Assembly (NCBI GenBank): GCA_964035795.1
Contig: OZ038320.1
Coordinates: 11,940,118 to 12,004,117, forward strand
Reading direction: 5' to 3'
Source of the DNA: Pterobdella sp. o SKG-2022
Taxonomy: Eukaryota; Annelida; Clitellata; Hirudinida; Piscicolidae
Length of the DNA stretch: 64,000 nt
The translations under genes and the position numbers were made by a program. Positions within the stretch are counted from its first letter, which is position 1. Each line of letters starts with the position of its first letter. The notes beneath the pieces were generated by a model. It ran no database searches. It was not told where the DNA came from and worked only from the letters and a program-made list of their open reading frames with translations. This document shows, piece by piece, positions 43,561 through 56,400 of the stretch.

Positions 43561-43935
43561 TAAAAATTGTTGAATATTGTTTATAAGTACATTAAGATGT
43601 CTATAGAAAGTTAGTTTAGCATATCTATTTTTGTTACTTATGTAGTTAATTTACTATTGTCATGTATTTTTTCACTAAATATTTAATGGTTACTTTAACC
43701 GCAACAGTGGTGAAGAGGGAATCTATTTCCTAGCTAACGTCCTCTTGATTCGATTCCAAGAGTTATTTTGTTGAACATTTGTGGAAACTTTTATGTGATT
43801 TTTATTGCATACTCATCATAAGCTAGAGGTTTTAAATATTATGCTAACGTTTGGCTTGGGTTATAAAAACAAGTATTAGTCTGATCGATAATGGGTCGTA
43901 TTTTCAAGAAGTTTGAGCTGATTTTTGAAAAATTG

Positions 43936-44602
43936 TTGAAAATAATGGCAACCTACAATGAAGATGTCCTCATTTTTGGTCACTTGAATTTTCACTTAAA
44001 ATCCCCAGACGACACAGATGCCCAGAAGTTTTTTGAGCTTTTGAGCTCACATGGTTTTGAATCTTCTGTTAATAAACCAACTCACAGGCAGGGTGGTTGG
44101 CTTGATGTTGTTGCCTCGAAAACCATGTTGAAAATAATGGCAACCTACAATGAAGATGTCCTCATTTTTGGTCACTTGAATTTTCACTTAAAATCCCCAG
44201 ACGACACAGATGCCCAGAAGTTTTTTGAGCTTTTGAGCTCACATGGTTTTGAATCTTCTGTTAATAAACCAACTCACAGGCAGGGTGGTTGGCTTGATGT
44301 TGTTGCCTCGAAAACCATGTTGAAAATAATGGCAACCTACAATGAAGATGTCCTCATTTTTGGTCACTTGAATTTTCACTTAAAATCCCCAGACGACACA
44401 GATGCCCAGAAGTTTTTTGAGCTTTTGAGCTCACATGGTTTTGAATCTTCTGTTAATAAACCAACTCACAGGCAGGGTGGTTGGCTTGATGTTGTTGCCT
44501 CGAAAACCATGTTGAAAATAATGGCAACCTACGATGAAGATGTCCTCATTTTTGGTCACTTGAATTTTCACTTAAAATTCCCAGACGACACAGATGCCCA
44601 GC
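43936..44602 (+). repeat. 192-bp tandem array of a CR1-type endonuclease segment
   Basis: Copies start at 43936, 44128, 44320 and 44512; the fourth breaks off at about 44602. Each unit encodes 64 residues with VLIFGHLNFHL, DAQKFFELLSSHGFESSV and PTHRQGGWLDVV, the C-terminal part of a CR1/Jockey-type endonuclease (GDFNxH and THRxGxxLDLV motifs). Units 1-3 are identical as far as I can read; unit 4 differs at two bases. Because 192 is divisible by three the array stays open as one frame (43891-44634), but it is not a complete enzyme. Confidence 0.9.
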
Positions 44603-45880
44603 TTGATGGTGTTCCGATGGTCCTCTTTTTGTGATGTTCACAGGGTGTTTCTTCAAATATATGGAACAACAAATTGTGAAGCCATTGAAACTAATTTTTT
44701 ACAGAAGATATGTACATGACACCTTCGTCAGAAGATATTAACTTTAAAGAGGTATTTTCTAGAAAAACCTCAAAAGAACACCAAACTCACAGACGAAAAA
44801 CCCCCTGCTAAATTTCTAGACTCAAAGCTTGATAAAACTATCCACGGAACATATACATATAATAAGGTGAATAAAGATCAAAAACTACCCTTCCACTGGA
44901 CATTTCAAGTACCTAAGCAATATAAACGAAGTATCTTACAGGGAGAAACATCAAGAGCTAAACTTGTTCTGTTTTCGGTTTTCTTATTTGAGTTTTTAAC
45001 TGAACGAACAGACTATTATCAACAAGATAAAAGCCCTTCCCTAATCAGAGTAACTAACGATAATAACTAGAATACGTATCAAACAAAATTATAACGCGTG
45101 GAGTAATGTTAACGCTCATATATATACATATATATAGGTATGTGGTCACTCCTTACAGGCATGTCCAAGTTTAGTAAAAGCATTTATTGCTTATGGAAAG
45201 TTAAATAAAACGTATCTATACTTTAATAACAGAAAACTACTCACAACAAAAAGGATCGAGTCATCTTTTGAAAAAAAAAGATTTTTTGAAGAAATTTATA
45301 AATGCTGAATTCGCAAAAACTAAATACTCCAACGTTTAACTATAAAACCTTTGCGAATGGCTCTTTAATATGAGATACGATATGAAGAGACTATATTGCA
45401 GAAAAAATAAAAGTATAATAGATAATATTAAAAATAAGATTGAAAATTATAAAAATGGAAACATGAAATTACTATATCCTTAAACAACCAATAAAATTAG
45501 AACACTTTTTTTTCCGAAAAAAATAAAATTCATCTACACCACATTATATATAAAAGTTTAAAATAGTTGCGAAAGTACAAAAAACTATTCTATGAGATGC
45601 AAAGAGCATGAATGCCAACAAAGAAGGTCAGAACTCACAAAACACCTTTTAGTCTATCCTTCTAAATTTCAAATGGGCCATGGTGGAGAAAGCACCTGTA
45701 AATTTGACAAAATAAGAAACTACTAGAAGCATACCCTATCATGTTAAACAACAAAATTAAATCCTCAGAAGGATATAAGATCGTTAGTATTATTTATATA
45801 TGATGCAACTTGAGAAAATAGGACATTTACAAAAAATTAATTAAATTTTTAAACATAATTTATTTGTTCATCAGTGTTAT
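44603..45880 (+). pseudogene. Penelope-like element fragment (RT end onward)
   Basis: Starts exactly where the CR1 array stops. DGVPM is the Penelope substrate-binding motif, then FYRRYVHDTFVRRY is the catalytic YVDD box with the first Asp changed to His. PAKFLDSKL and TFQVPKQYKRS with SRAKL follow in the family order, then a decayed GIY-YIG region (RCKEHECQQRRSELTKHLL near 45600-45650) and a 3' tail shared with the minus-strand copy. Multiple stops and frameshifts are present. Confidence 0.75.
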
Positions 45881-46449
45881 CCATGTTTAATTTTTTATTT
45901 TATTATATATTTTATTTAGTTTACTAAATACATATTTATTATGTACCCCCAAAAAGTCCAACCCTGACCTCCGCGCGGTAGGGGATGGTAACGGGTTCGT
46001 GTCAGAGCTATGCCGTCGGGAACTTGTGTTTCTTGTAGGGCCTCCCAAGGCGGACAGGTCTGACACTGGCAGTGAAAGGCTGCGACCTGGCTAACATAGG
46101 GCAATAGTGCAAAACTTTCCTGCTTCCGCCTCTGCGTCTGTGGAAAGTCTACGGCAAGCTGAAGACATTTCCTTCTTGTTGTTTCGCAAGCAGTTCATGA
46201 AAGAACAGAATCTTCGAGATGTGCTACTCTGAGGATGAAAGCACCTACTACTAGTCGTGGCAAGCACTAGTTAGTATAGCCACTGAAAAGCCAAATGATC
46301 AAGAATGACCGCAGCACTAAGGTTGAAGCCCCTAACTCAAGACCTGTTTCTGTACAAGCATGTTCATTACTGAAATCAAATGACGATATGCTCTCAAATC
46401 CTCTGGAGGGAGTACATCTGATGGTAAATGCAGAACAGGTCGCCAAACT

Positions 46450-47298
46450 TTAGACTGTCGCAAAAGCTTAAACGTAGCGTTTCAGAACTTGAGAACATTG
46501 CGCAGTCAGGCTAAACAGGCAGAACTGTCCCATTTGATTAAAGCTAACGGTATGGACATAATTGGTCTGGCTGATCACAAGATTATGCATAACGATTTTA
46601 TCAACTACAAAGTAGTTAATGGATATCTACTCATAACCTCAAGTGCATGGCAAAATAACCACAATGTGCCAAATGGCGGGGTTGGACTCATGATGAATAA
46701 TAAGTTGAAGGAATGCATTACAAATATTAATGATATCGGCCTTACAACCTTCAGAATAGACTTCACTGGAAATCCTGCAACTACTCTCCTAGTTCATTAT
46801 TTTCCTGTGGAGGGCAACAGTGAGGCAGATGAGCATTACATCTTGCTAAGTGAATCCATCAAAGAATGCCCCAATCACAACATTGTTCTGGTAATCGGTA
46901 ATTGCAACGCTCACATTGGAAATGAAGCAACAAAATACACGTATCACTAAGAAACGACTCAAAATGGAGCACTTCTTATTAATTTATCTCAAGAAAACCA
47001 TTTGATGATAGCAAACGCCTGTTTTCAAAAAAAGTCCGCAAAGCTTTGGACCTACCTATCAGATATGAGAGGAACAAAATCGCAATTAGATTACATTCTC
47101 ATTAACAAAAAGTGGAAGAATTTGATCAAGAATGTAGAGGCGTACAGTTCCTTTGCAAGCATTGGTTCTGACCATCGAGTAAATTCTGCTCAATTGAAAC
47201 TTAGTCTTAGAAAAGTCAAAACACCGGCACAAAAGAAATTATACAACTGGTCAGCACTCAGCAACAATGAAAAGTTGCAACATCAATATACGATTTAG
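46450..47298 (+). pseudogene. LINE-E endonuclease remnant
   Basis: NVAFQNLRTLRSQAKQAEL opens the domain, followed by DIIGLADHKI (the catalytic Glu of the usual QE pair is Asp or His here), then NIVLVIGNCNAHIG (the GDFNAH motif altered to GNCNAH), SQLDYILI and SIGSDHRVN (the SDH motif). A TAA at 46948 splits the frame. Confidence 0.8.
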
Positions 47299-47842
47299 AT
47301 AAGAAATAGATACGCTGAACTATGTGTTGAAGGTGAAAATATCTCGAAAAAATATGATAAGCTAATAAAAGCAAACCATGAAACGGCTCACTTCTTCAAA
47401 CAAGAGAACGCAAAAACAAAACAAATTTCGCAAATAATGAAAAGGTTATTGAACAAAGATATAAAGTTCAAAAAGCGTTTGATTTATATCAAAGAGAGGA
47501 AAATGAAACTACCAGTGAAAACCTCCAATCAGAGAAAGCGAAACTTTATAGAATTTACAACAGTCTATGCGAAGAACAATTGGGACAGCAAATTACATTA
47601 ATTGAAACAGCAGCCAAACGTGGTCAATGCTCCAAGTGCTGGAATCTCATAAATGTAGTAAGCGGTTGTAGAAGCTCAAAGACAAGAACAAAGGTAAAAG
47701 AATCAAAAGCTGGTACAATCATTTCAGCGATTTACTGGGTAAGGAACCTACAATATCAGCTGGTTGTGGTGCCCAGGTTCAAACAGTATTTGAAGATTTA
47801 CAGATAGAAACTAGGCATTTCAGCAAAAAAGAATATCTTGCA

Positions 47843-49293
47843 GTGAAAAAATGTCTTAGGCTCGGAAAAGTTTCTGGTGAAGATGGTATTCTAAACGAAC
47901 TACTGAAATACTGCAATATAGACGACATCGTTTTAGAATATGCTAACTCACTTCTTTTAGACGGTCATAAGCCCCAACATTGGTCTGACATCAACACTCT
48001 ACCTCTAACAAAAGACGGGCATTTCAGTAATGCATCAAACTGTAGAGGAATCGGTCTGTCAGCTATGATGTCGAAAGTAGTGAACAAGCTTATACTAAAT
48101 CGAATCCAACCTCAACTAGACCCACTACTCAAAAACAACCAAAATGGATTTCGACCCAAAAGAAATACCACAGCTCACATTCTAGCTCTTCGAGGAATAA
48201 TTGAAGAAGCAAAAAGAAATAATGTTTCTGCAACCATAGTTTTTGTAGATTTCAATAAAATATTTGATAGCGTTCACAGAGCAAAAATGATTCAAATCCT
48301 CAAAGCATATGGAATTTCAAATGAACTTATCAATGCCATACAAAAACTATACGAAGGAGCAAGAGCTAAGGTACTCTCTCTTGATGGTGATACTGAATAT
48401 TTTGAAATTTTAGGAGGTGTTCTTCAAGGTGGCACACTGGCTCCATATCTTTTCACCATTGTTATTGACTACATTATGAGGATGGCCATTGATGGTAAAG
48501 AAGAACTTGGCTTCATTCTTAATCCAAAAAGAAGTCGTCGATATCCAGCGGAAGTAATAACTGATCTCGATTATGCCGACTATATCGCCCTCATATGTCA
48601 CGAAATAGCTCAGACCAAAAAGCTCCTAAACCGAGTTGAATCTGAAGCTGCAATGCCAAAAAGACCAAAATGATGAGGTTTCACGAGGAGAGCATCAATG
48701 ACATGAAATCTATCAGTGGTGGTTCCATTGAAGAAGTTGAAAATTTCAAGTACTTAGGTGATTGGATGAAATGCTGTCAACACGATGTGAAAGCTAGGAA
48801 GGCTCAGACATGGATGGCTTGTCACAAACTCAAAAAATATCTAGAAGTCATCAATGAGCAGAGAAATAAAAATCAGGTTATTTCTGGTGACAGTCGAGTC
48901 AGTGCTGCTCTATAACCTTGAAACTTGGGTTCTTACTGCTGCTTTAGCTAAATCACTAGATGGAGCTTATACCAGAATGCTTAGGATGGCACTAAACATA
49001 TTCTAGAAACAACACGTGACAAATGGAGAACTCTACGGTGATCTGCCAAAATTAAGCTGTAAGATAAGAGAGCTTAGACTGAGACTTGCCGGTCATTGTG
49101 TTCGGCACCGAGAAGAGATAGCCACGAAACTTGTTCTGTAGCAACCTTTGGCAAGAAACCCAAAAAAAGGAAGAAAAGCGATAAATTATGTTGACACCGG
49201 CCTAGAAAGCACTAAGGAAATTGAGAACGCAACGCTGGATAGGGAATCATGGAGAAAATTCAGCCCTTTGGCTAGACTTAAAAGTCGGCCTAA
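47843..49293 (+). pseudogene. LINE-E reverse transcriptase and C-terminal remnant
   Basis: GKVSGEDGILNELLKYC, NCRGIGLSAMMSKVVNKLIL, QNGFRPKRNTTAHI, FVDFNKIFDSVHR, GVLQGGTLAPYLFTIVIDYI and ITDLDYADYIAL are the reverse transcriptase motifs in order. The catalytic YADD reads YADY. After a stop at 48671-48673, ENFKYLGDWM and a later RELRLRLAGHCVRHREE plus RKAINYVDTGLES form the C-terminal domain, with more stops (for example 48913). It is inactive. Confidence 0.88.
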
Positions 49294-49315
49294 GTAAGTA
49301 AGTAGTTACTAAATA

Positions 49316-49690
49316 GCGCTATTCACGGTTTGACGTTGTCACGGTCTTTTGTCTACAGTATTGGGTAAGTCTTCACAGTAAAAAATTTGGGAGGATAACC
49401 CTTAAATTGCATGCGCGTAAAAATTTGCAACTAAACACAAAACGCACAAAAGTATTGAAAAAAGTTTCTTGAAGATGAGATTGTTGAAAATGAAGTTAGT
49501 GAGAAAAAGGTTGTTGAAGATAAGGTTGAAAATTTTGATGTTTCTGCGTCGAGGTTGAAATTGCAAGAAACAATTTTTTTCAAAACAGTTGAACTCAAAT
49601 TCTCTATTTCTGTGCTTATAATGAATATGGCTGGACTTTAAACATTTTATGAATTGAAATTTTTTTAATAATGAGGACTTTTATTAAACA
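49316..49690. other. Spacer after LINE-E
   Basis: Sequence rejoining the pre-insertion site. It may contain worn Penelope-like tail; I see no gene. Confidence 0.35.
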
Positions 49691-49850
49691 ACCAATCACA
49701 ATTAAGAGGCTAATTTTACCGTGGAGCCGCTTGCTACAGTATTCTGTTTTAGTTATTTGATGAGATATAGAAAATATATGGAAAAGCTTCATCCTGATAA
49801 AAATTGAATATTACCGTGTTTTTATGATTTAACTTTTGTTCAAATGTCAC
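49690..49850 (+). repeat. Penelope-like 3' tail copy
   Basis: TACCGTGGAGCCGCTTGCTAC, GAAAATATATGGAAAAGCTT and CGTGTTTTTATGATTTAAC match, with differences, the reverse complement of 42640-42760. This is either the interrupted end of the copy at 44603-45880 or a third copy. Confidence 0.6.
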
Positions 49851-50559
49851 AACACAACTTGTCCATTAAAATGTCAAGCTAAAATCAACGCCAAATGTGG
49901 AGTGGGTTCATAGAAGGAAGTAGGAGCTCGACGGTTACGATGAAGACTAAAATAAATTTTCGATTTACTCTTACTGTAGAAAAAAAATGTTTTAGATTGT
50001 AAAATAGCATAAATGAATAGAAAAATAAAATAGATTTTACCATTTAAAAAAAACAGATATTATCGGAAAAAAATGGTAATAGGCTCGTTATAAAAAAAAG
50101 ATGAAAAATGAAAATTGGATAAATAGGGTATGTTAAAAAAGGTATATTTTGTATAAGAAACCCACTACACGGTGTATAGAAGATAGGAAAAACCGCGAAA
50201 AAAAACAAATAGTAGGACAAAAAACAAAAAAAAGTACTGGATTGAGTTGATTCAGTGGAAACTTATCGATTCTCATTTGACTGTCTCGTTTCAATTCACA
50301 GAACATTCTTATGATTTTAGACAAGAACAGCTCGTCAAAAGGAAGATTAATATGTAAACTTATATATACATGTATGTTTCTAGTCAAAAGTTATTTCAAC
50401 TTTTAGAGGTAAGTGACTTCAGTTAACAACACAACAGTTAACTAGTTATTGCTTAAAACCAGTGTTTTCAAAAACGAACAAGTTGTTTTGTGACAAGCAT
50501 TTTCTTGGAAAAATTTCATCGTATTTAGAAAGAGTATTTTATGTCGTTATCAGGTCTCC
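49851..50559. other. Intergenic, nothing recognised
   Basis: AT-rich DNA with no recognisable gene. The minus-strand 84-codon open frame (50387-50133) has no family features. Confidence 0.4.
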
Positions 50560-52989
50560 CGGACTTAAGTACGAGACCCCCAAAGTCAAATTTTTCAGCT
50601 AAAAGCTCAATTACACCTTTGAAACGAATGGTCTTTTTAAATTCAATGACTTCGACATAAAGGGCGTGGTCCGCCTCCTCTCTTCCGACAATGTCTTTGC
50701 CCCAATGATCCCGGAAACGGTTCCTCCGTTAGATCCATATATTCCTTGGGTGACCCAGTTTCAGATATTAATCCTGACCACATTCCTACAGCACCAGTTA
50801 TGACAGAGTCTTCGGTTAGGAAAGCGATCCTATCCTTTCCTAACGGTTCGGGTTCTGGACCTGATTTACTTCGCCCTCAACATTTGAAGGACATAATATC
50901 TCCCTCCCTGGGAGCCAGTGCGAATTCGGTTCTTTGGTCTATTTCTCGATTTGCTTCTTTCGTTTCATCAACTAAAATCCTGGACCCTATCAGGCACTTG
51001 TTCTTTGGTGCCCATCTGTACGCCCTTCAAAAGAAAGGTGGTGGTATACGTCCTATAGCCGTTGGAAACACCTTTCGTCGTTTGTTTTTCAAATTATCTC
51101 TGCATTTAGTCATGAAAATGCTCAGAGAGGATTTGTTACCTTGTCAGTTGGGCGTCGGCGTCCGTATGGGTTGTGAGTGAATCGTCCATGCTACTCGATC
51201 ATATATTAATCCCAAGATGCTTTTAAAACTCGATGTTTCTAACGCCTTCAATTCTATCGACCGTAAAACGTTCATTGGCGAGATAGCCACTCGTTACCCA
51301 TCCTTGTACTTTTTAATTAACGAAGCCTACTCCAATCCGTCCACTCTTTTTGCTGGCGAACACCGCATTCCTTCTTCAAGGGGTATTCAACAAGGTGACC
51401 CTCTGGGCCCAGCACTTTTCTCGTTGGCCGTCGACAAAATTGCCAAGAACGTGTCATCGGAGTTAAACATTTAGTACTTGGACGATGCCACAATTGGTGG
51501 TCAGGCTAGCTCTGTCTTTAACGATGCAACAAAAATAATTAACGCTTTCAAAGAGATCGGCCTTCAAATCAACTTTATTAAATGCGAGCTGTTCATTTTA
51601 AACCATACAGCGGACATGTACGCTGACACTGTCAAACAGTTCTCTTCTATTTTGTCGTCAGTATCATTGCCTCCTCGTCACTCTTGGTCAGTCTTGGGTT
51701 CTCCTTTCACTCACGAAGTCATAGTTCCCATTCTTGACTCAAAATTAAAAGACATCCGTCGGCTTTGATCCAAGCTAGAAGAAGTTGACCCCCATCATGC
51801 CTTCACTTTGCTGAGTAACTGCTTCTCTATTCCCAAATTGGTTTATATCCTTTGAACGGGTCCTACTTTCGTTGAGCCCATGATATTATTGGAGTTCAAC
51901 TCAATCATTCGTGCTGCTCTCTCGTCCATTTTCAATGTCTCTCTGTCCAACAAGAGCTGGAAGCAAGTATCTCTTCCAAATCTTTTCGGTGGTCTAGGTT
52001 TTAGATCAGCGCGAGCCCTATCATTACCATGCTTCCTCTCTTCCTCATATGCATCCTCGAGTCTCGTTTGACTCCTTCTTTCATCTGTTCCCGACGCTCT
52101 CGCGTCTGATGATCTTTAGGGGGGTGATCGTGACGTCGTTTCAGCTAGGGAATTGTGGCAGAAACAATGCAGTGTTGCGCCGTTAGATCTTTTGGGAAGC
52201 CAACATAAATGGGATGATCTTTTGTGCGAGGTCGCTCTCAACGATTTGCTGGTAGACGCAGACCAGTGGGACCGTTGTCGTCTTCTTGCTGCCAAGTCGG
52301 CACACTCCGCCGCGTGGTCGGAAGCTGTGCCAAGTCCCCTTTTAGAAAACTTTTTAGGTGCAGAGGAGGTTAGGGTGGCGGTGGCGCTTCGAGTAGGGGC
52401 TAATATTTCTGGCACCCCAACATGCCTTTGCAAGTGTGGTGAGAGGATGGACGCGAAAGGCTACCATGGTCTTTCGTGTCGACTGAATGAAGACAGACTC
52501 CCCAGACACGCCGAGCTCAACTCCATTATTAAAAAATGCTTGGAAAAGATAGGCTTGCCTAGCATCCTCGAACCATCAGGGCTCGACAGAAGTGACGGAC
52601 GTCGTCCTGATGGCATAACGACCTTCCCTTGGAAGCATGGAAAATGCTTGGTCTGGGACGCAACAGTCGTCGATGCTTTTTCCAAGTCCCACATCATCGC
52701 CAGCTCCATCGAGTCAGAATCTAGCGCAAAATCTGCGGAAATATCAAAAAGCCGCAAATATCAGAGCTTGGTGGGCAACTTTTATTTTCAACCCTTTGCA
52801 TTCGAGACAACGGGCTGCTGCGGACCTTCAACCAGTAGCTTTGTTGAGGAGTTAGGTAGAAAAGTTATCGAGGCGTCAGAGGACCCTTTGGAGGCAGTAT
52901 GGTTGCGCCAAAAGATTTCCTTTGCAACTGCCCACGGCAATGCTACCAGCATTCTTTCCTGTTTCCGTTCTCCTTACTCTTTCTCTTAA
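50560..52989 (+). pseudogene. YLDD reverse transcriptase with C-terminal CCHC and restriction-like endonuclease
   Basis: Plus-strand element in at least five open pieces. GSGSGPDLLRPQHLK, KKGGGIRPIAVGNTFRRL, LLKLDVSNAFNSIDRK, RGIQQGDPLGPALFSLAVD and YLDDATIGG are reverse transcriptase motifs 1-5, with YLDD in place of the usual YADD. After stops at 51472-51474 and 51766-51768, the 52153-52989 frame has CKCGERMDAKGYHGLSC (a CCHC-type finger) and then RRPDGITTF with LVWDATVVDAF about 15 residues later, the PD..D pattern of the restriction-like endonuclease in R2-type LINEs, and finally QKISFATAHGNATSI. No N-terminal APE domain is seen. The family resembles RLE-bearing non-LTR elements; the exact clade is unresolved. 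G+C is clearly above flanks, so it is a fairly recent arrival despite the breaks. Confidence 0.8.
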
Positions 52990-53466
52990 GTGCGGTTTTT
53001 TTTTTCTATTTTATATCTCAATTTTTTTTCTTCATAATGTATCCTTTGTATATTGTTTATATGCTTGTTCAAACATCATGTAAAATAAATGATTGTTTAG
53101 AGAGGAAAATATGAAAATATAACCGATATGTCAAAATAAATCAAAATCTTTTGAAACGAATTATTTTGATAGACAACTATTTGATTATTTAAAAAATATT
53201 AAGATTGAAAAATTTACTTCTAGTGGTATTTAAAGCTATATGATTCATTACAAATGTTTGCAATATCTATGCCTATAAGTAGGTCATATATTGTATTACA
53301 AAACTTAACATTTACCATTAAGTTCTTGAAACAATTTGACTATGAAAATAATTTTTTAGTTGTTTATAAATTTAAAAAATATATTCAAAAAGTACGGATT
53401 ATTCCTTTTGTTTTTCGTTTTGTTTTTGTATTCGAATAGTCTAATTTTTACCTAAATTTTTGAAAA
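52990..53466. other. Vinculin upstream region
   Basis: Begins with the T-rich 3' flank of the preceding retroelement, then AT-rich DNA that must contain the vinculin promoter or 5' untranslated region unless an upstream non-coding exon exists. No motif stands out. Confidence 0.4.
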
Positions 53467-56400
53467 ATGCCGGTATTTCATACAAAAACCATCAAAAGTA
53501 TCCTGGAACCTGTTGCCCAACAGGTTTGTAAAACTAAAGAATTTTTTTAAACAAATCTTGTGTAAATCCACTAATTTAATATATGCACAAAACTTTAAAT
53601 CTAGCATTCATAAAATCAATTATAAATTTTTAAAATAATTATTTTTTCAATTTTAATTTTTATTGAAAAGGTTTCAAAACTGGTGATACTGCACGAGGAA
53701 GCAGAGGATGGCAATGCTATGCCAGACCTTAGCAGGCCTGTGCAAGTGGTCAAGATGGCAGTGGATAACCTCATCAAGGTTCCGACTATTCTATCAATTC
53801 ATAACTCAGAAACACTTCTTCTCCAATGAAAACAATATATTACAAATTATTTAGACTATAAACTAATTACACCATTATAAGAAAGAACTTGATTACACCA
53901 TTAGGTGGGCTATGAAACAACAAACAGCAGTAATGATACCCAGTTGAAAGAAGACATGCCTCCAGCATTAAAAAGAGTGGAAGATTCTTGTGGAGCTTTG
54001 TTGCAAGCTTCCAATATCATAAATTCCGACCCTTACTCTTCCATTGCTAGAGCCAAGCTCATTGAAGGATCTAGAGGTAAGTCTATTCTGAATATTAATT
54101 TTAGTGTATTTTATTTTTAGCTTTTTTTAGTAAATTCAATCAAAAAGAAAAAATTTTAATATATAATATTTCAATATTCTTCATTATATAATATTGGTCT
54201 TCTATCTTTTACATTTCAACTAGTGAGACTGATTATTGCTATCTTGAATACCAGTTTGATAAGCACTGCAATGTGTTTAAATATTTTGATGCATTCCATC
54301 AGATTATCAATCAAGATCCAATTAATGCCACATTTTTTTCATGTCCCCTTAATTAGTCATACTATTTTTATTGCTATGATGGCTCATCATCACTCACTTT
54401 CACTCTCATTTTGTCACTTTCAATTTTTTAATCATTGCCAATGAATTTATTGAAAAACAAAATGATGAAGATTGGAGAATATAAATTAAAAATTTGAACA
54501 TGTTTTTTATATACCATATTATTAATGAATAAAAATATATTGGAATGAAATATATTTTTAACTTATACATATACCATTTCATTCACCGTGTATCCACTAT
54601 TTAAGAAATAATTTATCCCACCAATAACACACACCACATATATTTCATTACTTAATCTCAATAAAGTAAACATACCTGATTGGGTCCATAGTAATTACCT
54701 ATCTATAGGACAATGCAATCGACTATCAGCGCTATTAATTCACCTATTAATTGCTTTTGTAGTTACAATAATATTGTGTTTTTAAAGTATATCTCAAGTT
54801 AATTATGGGCTAGAACTTCGAAGTATCGTTATCCAGTAGTTGAAACTTGAGTTTTTTGAAAAAAAAATGTTTAGTTTTTCACAAATTGAATTTTATAAGG
54901 ATATAGATAAGAGAATGTTGTTTTCAGTGAAGTATTTCAAAGCTCATAAAATACATACTTAACAATGGAGGCATGACTACACACACACATACTGTTATAA
55001 TTGAGTAAGCAAGCACTAATGAGTAATTAGAGGCGGTGGTATAATTGTTATCCATGAACAAAATGAAAAAGATAAGCATGAAATATATAGAAAGTAGTAG
55101 AATAAAAGTTTAAAAAAAGAAAAAAATGGATAGAAGAGTACATAAATAAGAAAGAAAAAAATTGAAAAGTACGGAAAACAAACATAAGGGTGCTTGATGG
55201 AAACGACAGGGATGACGCTGCATATTACACTAGAAAATATGAAACCAAAAAAAATGAATTATAACCTTGCTTATAATTGTAACATAGATGAAAAAAAGTA
55301 ATATATAAATGAGTTGAGTGCATAGGTATTAGGTGCATACCAATTTATTATTTAATGAAGTCTCCGGTTTTACTATTGTATGAAGATTATTAGAAACATA
55401 GTATAAAAATTATCAAAGAATATTTATTTTAAGATTGAATTATTTTAATATAGCAAATTACTAAGGCTCTTATGTACTTTGGTAAACATTAATATTTTTG
55501 TGATTAAAAAGTCGAAAGTATGATGAATATAGATAAATTGAGTGGAATCTCACTATTTCATTACAAAATTCTACTGCATAAACAATAAAGGTTTGTAGAG
55601 CAGGCGGGGCTTAGTTAAATATACAGACTGCATTGAAATGAAAGTTTCTAAGCCACTACATTTAATGCACGTTTTATTCTCGTCTTAACCTCATAGTTTA
55701 TGTCAATCATGCTGAAGTAATAAATATCCCATTTCTTATACTCTCTAAATTACTCAAATAAAATCAAATACCCTAGATTGCATGTGCCAATCAATCTTAA
55801 ACTGTATCTAATTCATTATGTTTCATTATATAGACCTGATTATTCAGCACTTAAGTCTTTATGATTTCCTCAATCACCCATTCATAAAAATAATACTCAT
55901 TTATTAGTAATTATTTAAACTTTCAGTTTTTGTTGTAGTTCAAAAGCTCTTTATAGATATTTTTTATATTAAAAAATTACTCAAACGTGCTTTTGACAGG
56001 CATTCTGCAAGGCACTTCAGCCCTCCTGGTGGCCTTTGACGAGTCTGAGGTTGTTCCATAATTTCTGTTATTCATCATTGAATGCGTCTATTTAAAAGAT
56101 ATCAATTCAGCCTTGAAGTGTTATTTATGATCTTATAATCTTTCTAGTGAAGCCTATGAATTACGCAACTAAACTCCAAATTTTGAGCGATCCGATAGCG
56201 GGCTTACTTTTCACAAACCTGAAATGAATTAATTAGAACTGTCAAGGGTATAAGAAGCAAGCTATAAAACTATTTTAAAAAAACTCATTTCATGAAACTC
56301 GAAAGCAAGAACATAATGTAGTTAAAAATTAACTTTATGAACGCAGCTGCTATTACGTTCAATGTTGAATCTAACAGAACTTTGTAGAAAAGCTAAGTTT

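Larger units (their letters stand above)
45931..49305 (+). mobile_element. Non-LTR retrotransposon (LINE-E) with target-site duplication, decayed
   Basis: Flanked by the direct repeat TTACTAAATA at 45921-45930 and 49306-49315. Inside are a GC-richer 5' leader (about 45945-46440), APE-type endonuclease, reverse transcriptase, C-terminal domain, and a short TAAG repeat tail (CCTAAGTAAGTAAG near 49290-49304). This looks like one essentially full-length insertion into a Penelope-like remnant. It carries several stops and frameshifts and a mutated catalytic box. Confidence 0.85.
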
